This document shows positions 60,691-64,000 of a DNA stretch of 64,000 bases, piece by piece. A program made the position numbers and the translations under genes. Source of the DNA: Rheinheimera maricola (lineage in GTDB: Bacteria; Pseudomonadota; Gammaproteobacteria; Enterobacterales; Alteromonadaceae); the NCBI RefSeq assembly GCF_016918075.2, contig NZ_JAERPS020000004.1:372001-436000 (forward strand), given 5' to 3'. The notes beneath the pieces are model-generated. The model searched no databases, had not been told where the DNA came from, and worked only from the letters and a program-made list of their open reading frames with translations. Within the stretch, counting starts at the first letter, position 1. Each line of letters opens with the position of its first letter.

Positions 60691-62136
60691 ATGACAGACA
60701 GATTAAGACGACAGCATTTAAAAACCTTAGGCCTGGCGGGAATGGGCTTGTCGTTATGGTCGTTAAATGGCTGCTCGTCGCTGTCTGCTTTAACAACTTC
60801 TGCCAGTGATGCTGCTGATGCTGTGTTATGGCAAAAAGCTGATGCAATTATCGCCAGCATCGCGCCAACGGCGTTTGCCAAACAGGATTTTATTATTACT
60901 GAGTTTGGTGCCAAAGCTGCTGCAGACTTTGACAGTAGCACGGCCATCAGTGCAGCTATTGCAGCCTGCGCGGCAGCTGGTGGTGGCCGCGTAGTGGTGC
61001 CGGCCGGGCGCTTTAACACCGGGCCGGTGCATTTAAAATCTAACGTAAACCTGCATCTGCAAAACGCTGCCGTACTGTCGTTTTACCCTGAACCACAGCG
61101 CTACCTGCCGGCGGTATTTACCCGTTGGGAAGGCGTAGAGTTGATGGGCTACTCGCCGCTGATTTATGCCTTTGAGCAGGAAAACATCGCCATAACCGGT
61201 GAAGGTATTCTGGAAGGCAACGGCAGCAATACCCAGTGGTGGCCGTGGAAGGGCCAATGGAAACATACGCCTTGGCAGCTGGACGCGAAAACCGATCAGG
61301 CCAATACCCGCAACCCACTGTTTGCTATGGCGGAAGCCGGCGTGCCGGTCGCAGAACGCGTGTTTGAGCAAAACTATTTACGCCCACCGTTTATTCAGCC
61401 GTATCGTTGTAAGCGGGTATTAATTGAAGGCATTACCATTCGTAACTCGCCGTTTTGGCTGATTAACCCGGTGCTGTCCGAAGATGTAATTGTGCGCGGG
61501 GTAAACTGCGTTAGCCATGGGCCAAATTCCGATGGTTGTAACCCGGAGTCCAGCAACCGGGTATTAATTGAAAACTGCCTGTTTGATACCGGCGATGATT
61601 GTATTGCGCTGAAATCCGGCCGCAATAACGATGGCCGCCGTTTGGCAACACCGGTACAAAATGTGGTGATCCAGGATTGTATGATGCGCGCCGGCCACGG
61701 TGGTGTGGTGCTAGGCAGTGAGATATCCGGTGGGGCACGCAATATTTTTGCCCGCCGCTGCCGCATGAGCAGCCCGGATTTAGAGCGCGGTGTTCGCATT
61801 AAAACCAATTCGGTGCGCGGTGGCCTAATTGAGAATATCTCTATCCGCGATATTGATATCGGCGAAGTAAAAGACGCTATCGTGATTAACTTCTTCTACG
61901 AAGAAGGCGATGCCGGGGCCCACCTGCCGCAGGTTAAGAATTTGCATATCAGTAATTTACGCGTACAAAAAGCCCAGCGGGCCTTTTTACTGCGTGGTTT
62001 TGAGCGCGCGCCAATCAGCGGTGTTAGCTTGCACCATGTGCAGTTTAACCAAACCGGCAGCCTTGGGGTGCTGGAGAATGTGGCGCAGATTGATGCGGTC
62101 GATCTAACCTTAAATGGTGAAGCATTAACATTATGA
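60691..62136 (+). CDS. GH28 polygalacturonase, probable Tat lipoprotein
   Basis: 481 aa. The N-terminus has twin Arg in LRRQHLKTLGLAGMGL and a lipobox LNGCSS (Cys 28), pointing to Tat export and lipidation. The beta-helix has the GH28 catalytic set: D281 (NSDG), D302-D303 (TGDDCIA), H336 (GHGG) and R369-x-K371 (RIKTN). It hydrolyses (oligo)galacturonans in the periplasm, supplying galacturonate to the UxaC/UxaA branch encoded next. Confidence 0.92.
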   Translation: MTDRLRRQHLKTLGLAGMGLSLWSLNGCSSLSALTTSASDAADAVLWQKADAIIASIAPTAFAKQDFIITEFGAKAAADFDSSTAISAAIAACAAAGGGRVVVPAGRFNTGPVHLKSNVNLHLQNAAVLSFYPEPQRYLPAVFTRWEGVELMGYSPLIYAFEQENIAITGEGILEGNGSNTQWWPWKGQWKHTPWQLDAKTDQANTRNPLFAMAEAGVPVAERVFEQNYLRPPFIQPYRCKRVLIEGITIRNSPFWLINPVLSEDVIVRGVNCVSHGPNSDGCNPESSNRVLIENCLFDTGDDCIALKSGRNNDGRRLATPVQNVVIQDCMMRAGHGGVVLGSEISGGARNIFARRCRMSSPDLERGVRIKTNSVRGGLIENISIRDIDIGEVKDAIVINFFYEEGDAGAHLPQVKNLHISNLRVQKAQRAFLLRGFERAPISGVSLHHVQFNQTGSLGVLENVAQIDAVDLTLNGEALTL

Positions 62137-62156
62137 CTGTTTTTTTAACCCCAGTT

Positions 62157-62170
62157 TGCCACCGCTAGAC
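62157..62170. promoter_or_regulatory. half operator ahead of uxaA
   Basis: TGCCACC is perfect but the right half (GCTAGAC) is degenerate compared with TGCCACCGGTGGCA. Weak candidate for the LacI-type regulator in the 54-bp gap before uxaA. Confidence 0.35.
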
Positions 62171-62190
62171 AAGGTGCAGGAAGGCTGAAT

Positions 62191-63747
62191 ATGAGCACAG
62201 AGCAAAAACCCGGTTGCAGTACCAAACTGGATACACCGGCAGATATCGGCGAGCAGCTGCAGGTGTTGCAGGTACACCCGCGTGACAACGTAGTGGTGGC
62301 ATTGCAACCGCTGGCGCAAGGTGTTGCCTTGCCTGAGCCGTTTGCGCAGCTAAGCGCTCAGCAGGCAATACCGGCCGGGCATAAAGTGGCACTAACAAAT
62401 ATCACCAAGGGCCAGCCGGTAATTAAATACGGCTTTGCCATCGGTGCGGCGACGGCTGATATTAAAGCCGGTGAGCATATTCACTCGCATAATCTGGCTA
62501 CGCTGTTAAGCGGCCAGGTCGACTACCGTTACAGCGGTTGTCAGGCGCAGCCGTTGGCGTTTCCGGCTGGCTTACCGACAGAATTTATGGGCTATCGCCG
62601 TGCTAACGGCAAAGTAGGCACCCGCAACGAGCTGTGGATCATCAACACCGTCGGTTGTGTTAACCGTGCCGCCATGCGGGTGGCCGAACAGGCACGCCAG
62701 CGTTATGGCGATGAGATTGACGGTATCCATGCTTTTACCCATCCGTTTGGCTGCTCGCAGTTGGGCGATGATTTAGACCACACCCGCCGCTTACTGGCCG
62801 GGCTTATTCAGCACCCCAATGCCGGCGCCGTATTAGTAATGGGCCTGGGCTGCGAGAACAATCAGCTAAGCAAGTTGCTGGCCGCCAGCCCGGGTGTCGA
62901 TTTAAGCCGCATCCGCTCGTTTAATGCTCAACAGGTAGAAGATGAGATAGAGCAGGGGCTGGCGGCGGTAGATGAGTTAGTCGCACAGATGCGCACTGAT
63001 AAACGCACACCGTGCCCGGTATCCGATTTGGTAATGGGGATGAAATGCGGTGGCTCTGACGGCTTAAGCGGTTTAACCGCTAATCCGCTGGTCGGCCGCA
63101 TTGCCGATTTAGTCGCTGCCGGTAACGGCAAAGTGGTACTGACCGAAACGCCGGAAATGTTTGGTGCCGAGCAGGTGTTTATGGCGCGGGCGCAAAACGA
63201 GCAGGTGTTTGGCGATATTGTTACCTTGGTGAATGACTTTAAGCAGTACTTTATCGACAACAAACAACCGGTGTATGAAAACCCCAGCCCGGGCAATAAA
63301 GACGGTGGTTTAACCACACTGGAAGAAAAATCGCTTGGCGCTATTCAAAAAGGTGGCTCAGCGGTGGTTAATCAGGTGATCCGTTATGGTGATATGGCCA
63401 GCCAAAGTGGCTTAACCCTGCTTGAAGGGCCGGGTAATGACGCGGTGTCGTCCACTGCTTTAACGGCTGCCGGCGCTACCTTATTGCTGTTTACCACCGG
63501 CCGTGGCACGCCGCTGGGCTTTCCGGCACCGACGGTGAAAATTTCGTCGAATTCTTCGCTGGCGGCGCGCAAGCCGCAGTGGATCGACTATGACGCCGGC
63601 GGCCTGTTGCAAAAAGGTCAGAATGCCGAGCAGTTTAGCCATGATTTTTTCCGTTATCTGGTGGATGTCGCTTCAGGCAAAGCCACGCGCAATGAGCAGT
63701 CGGATAACCGCGAAATTGCCATTTGGAAAAATGGCGTCACGCTTTAA
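62191..63747 (+). CDS. uxaA: altronate dehydratase
   Basis: 518 aa: an N-terminal SAF domain (about 25-110) and a C-terminal dehydratase domain with FMGYRRANGKVGTRNELWIINTVGCVNR, HPFGCSQLGDD, GLGCENNQ and MKCGGSDGLSG. It converts D-altronate to KDG. It follows the polygalacturonase gene, and uxaC begins 46 bp later, so galacturonate catabolism is encoded in a block. Confidence 0.94.
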   Translation: MSTEQKPGCSTKLDTPADIGEQLQVLQVHPRDNVVVALQPLAQGVALPEPFAQLSAQQAIPAGHKVALTNITKGQPVIKYGFAIGAATADIKAGEHIHSHNLATLLSGQVDYRYSGCQAQPLAFPAGLPTEFMGYRRANGKVGTRNELWIINTVGCVNRAAMRVAEQARQRYGDEIDGIHAFTHPFGCSQLGDDLDHTRRLLAGLIQHPNAGAVLVMGLGCENNQLSKLLAASPGVDLSRIRSFNAQQVEDEIEQGLAAVDELVAQMRTDKRTPCPVSDLVMGMKCGGSDGLSGLTANPLVGRIADLVAAGNGKVVLTETPEMFGAEQVFMARAQNEQVFGDIVTLVNDFKQYFIDNKQPVYENPSPGNKDGGLTTLEEKSLGAIQKGGSAVVNQVIRYGDMASQSGLTLLEGPGNDAVSSTALTAAGATLLLFTTGRGTPLGFPAPTVKISSNSSLAARKPQWIDYDAGGLLQKGQNAEQFSHDFFRYLVDVASGKATRNEQSDNREIAIWKNGVTL

Positions 63748-63793
63748 AAATAAACGTATTGAATTTAAACACTTTTTATAACAGGACTTGAAT

Positions 63794-64000
63794 ATGGCAC
63801 AGAGTCGTCGCTTAGAACTGCACCCGGACCGGTTATTTCCGTCAGATCCAGTGGTGCGCGATATCGCCCGGCGTTTATATCAGCAAATTAAAGACTTGCC
63901 GATCGTTAGTCCGCACGGCCATACCGATCCAAGTTGGTTTGCTGAAGACGCCAATTGGGACAATGCCACTGCCTTATTGTTGCTGCCGGACCATTATGTG
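63794..64000 (+). CDS. uxaC: uronate (glucuronate/galacturonate) isomerase, 5' part
   Basis: 69 codons to the window edge: MAQSRRLELHPDRLFPSDP and the diagnostic LPIVSPHGHTDPSWFAEDANWDNATALLLLPDHYV, with the PHGH metal-site histidines. It converts D-galacturonate to tagaturonate or D-glucuronate to fructuronate. The C-terminus is outside the window. Confidence 0.93.
   Translation, partial: MAQSRRLELHPDRLFPSDPVVRDIARRLYQQIKDLPIVSPHGHTDPSWFAEDANWDNATALLLLPDHYV

Overview
The window looks like a chromosomal segment of a gammaproteobacterium of the Rheinheimera/Alishewanella/Arsukibacterium type (an Alteromonadales-like relative). This placement is an inference. It rests on the housekeeping order smpB-ssrA / ratA-rnfH / bamE / recN / nadK / hrcA-grpE, a P. 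aeruginosa-like arrangement of ispH, a FimS/AlgR-like pair and a minor-pilin operon, and a large TonB/TRAP pectin-use locus. Both ends cut genes: ispH at the left and uxaC at the right. Layout. 1-12.9 kb: the ispH tail, a LytS/AlgZ-type sensor kinase with an AlgR-like LytTR regulator, then fimU-pilV-pilW-pilX-pilY1-pilE. A second, diverged minor-pilin cluster follows (pilV-, pilW- and pilX-like genes, a very short PilY1-like protein, pilE-like) with a facing fimT-like gene. 13-25.6 kb: nadE, glnB, an M28 peptidase, a run of three photolyase/cryptochrome-family genes, a putative zinc-linked set (DUF2796, DUF3299, ABC ATPase and permease), DUF1543, a YdjM-like membrane protein and an exosortase-associated acyltransferase. 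25.9-30.4 kb: ohrR/ohr with a palindromic operator candidate, and mlaA with an RND-family membrane protein. 30.5-39.84 kb: a compact mobile element inserted in the 3' end of ssrA. All its genes lie on the minus strand: tyrosine integrase, two AlpA-like excisionases/regulators, an O-like initiator, a DnaB helicase, a lone HK97-type major capsid protein, a broken XRE-type regulator and a Q-like antiterminator. It has no visible portal, terminase or tail genes, so it resembles a phage satellite or a reduced prophage. The coding sequence of the initiator contains five copies of a 10-bp DNA word read in all three frames, a strong candidate for a lambda-like internal origin. 39.8-46.6 kb: ssrA, smpB, ratA, rnfH, bamE, recN, nadK, then hrcA-grpE behind a near-consensus sigma-32 promoter. 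46.6-64 kb: a pectin/rhamnogalacturonan catabolic locus. It has a CE12 acetylesterase, a CE8-like pectinesterase, a DUF4861-GH105 fusion lipoprotein, a TonB-dependent receptor, kduD, kduI, a TRAP transporter, IclR- and LacI-type regulators, a GH28 polygalacturonase, uxaA and the start of uxaC. How it works together: the receptor would take up oligogalacturonides, periplasmic enzymes would de-esterify and trim them, the TRAP system would import monomers, and KduI/KduD and UxaC/UxaA would feed the unsaturated and saturated uronates towards KDG. Paired palindromes of the form TGCCACCGGTGGCA with identical 33-bp spacing lie between the receptor gene and kduD and again ahead of the polygalacturonase gene. 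They are the best candidate operators for the local LacI-type regulator.
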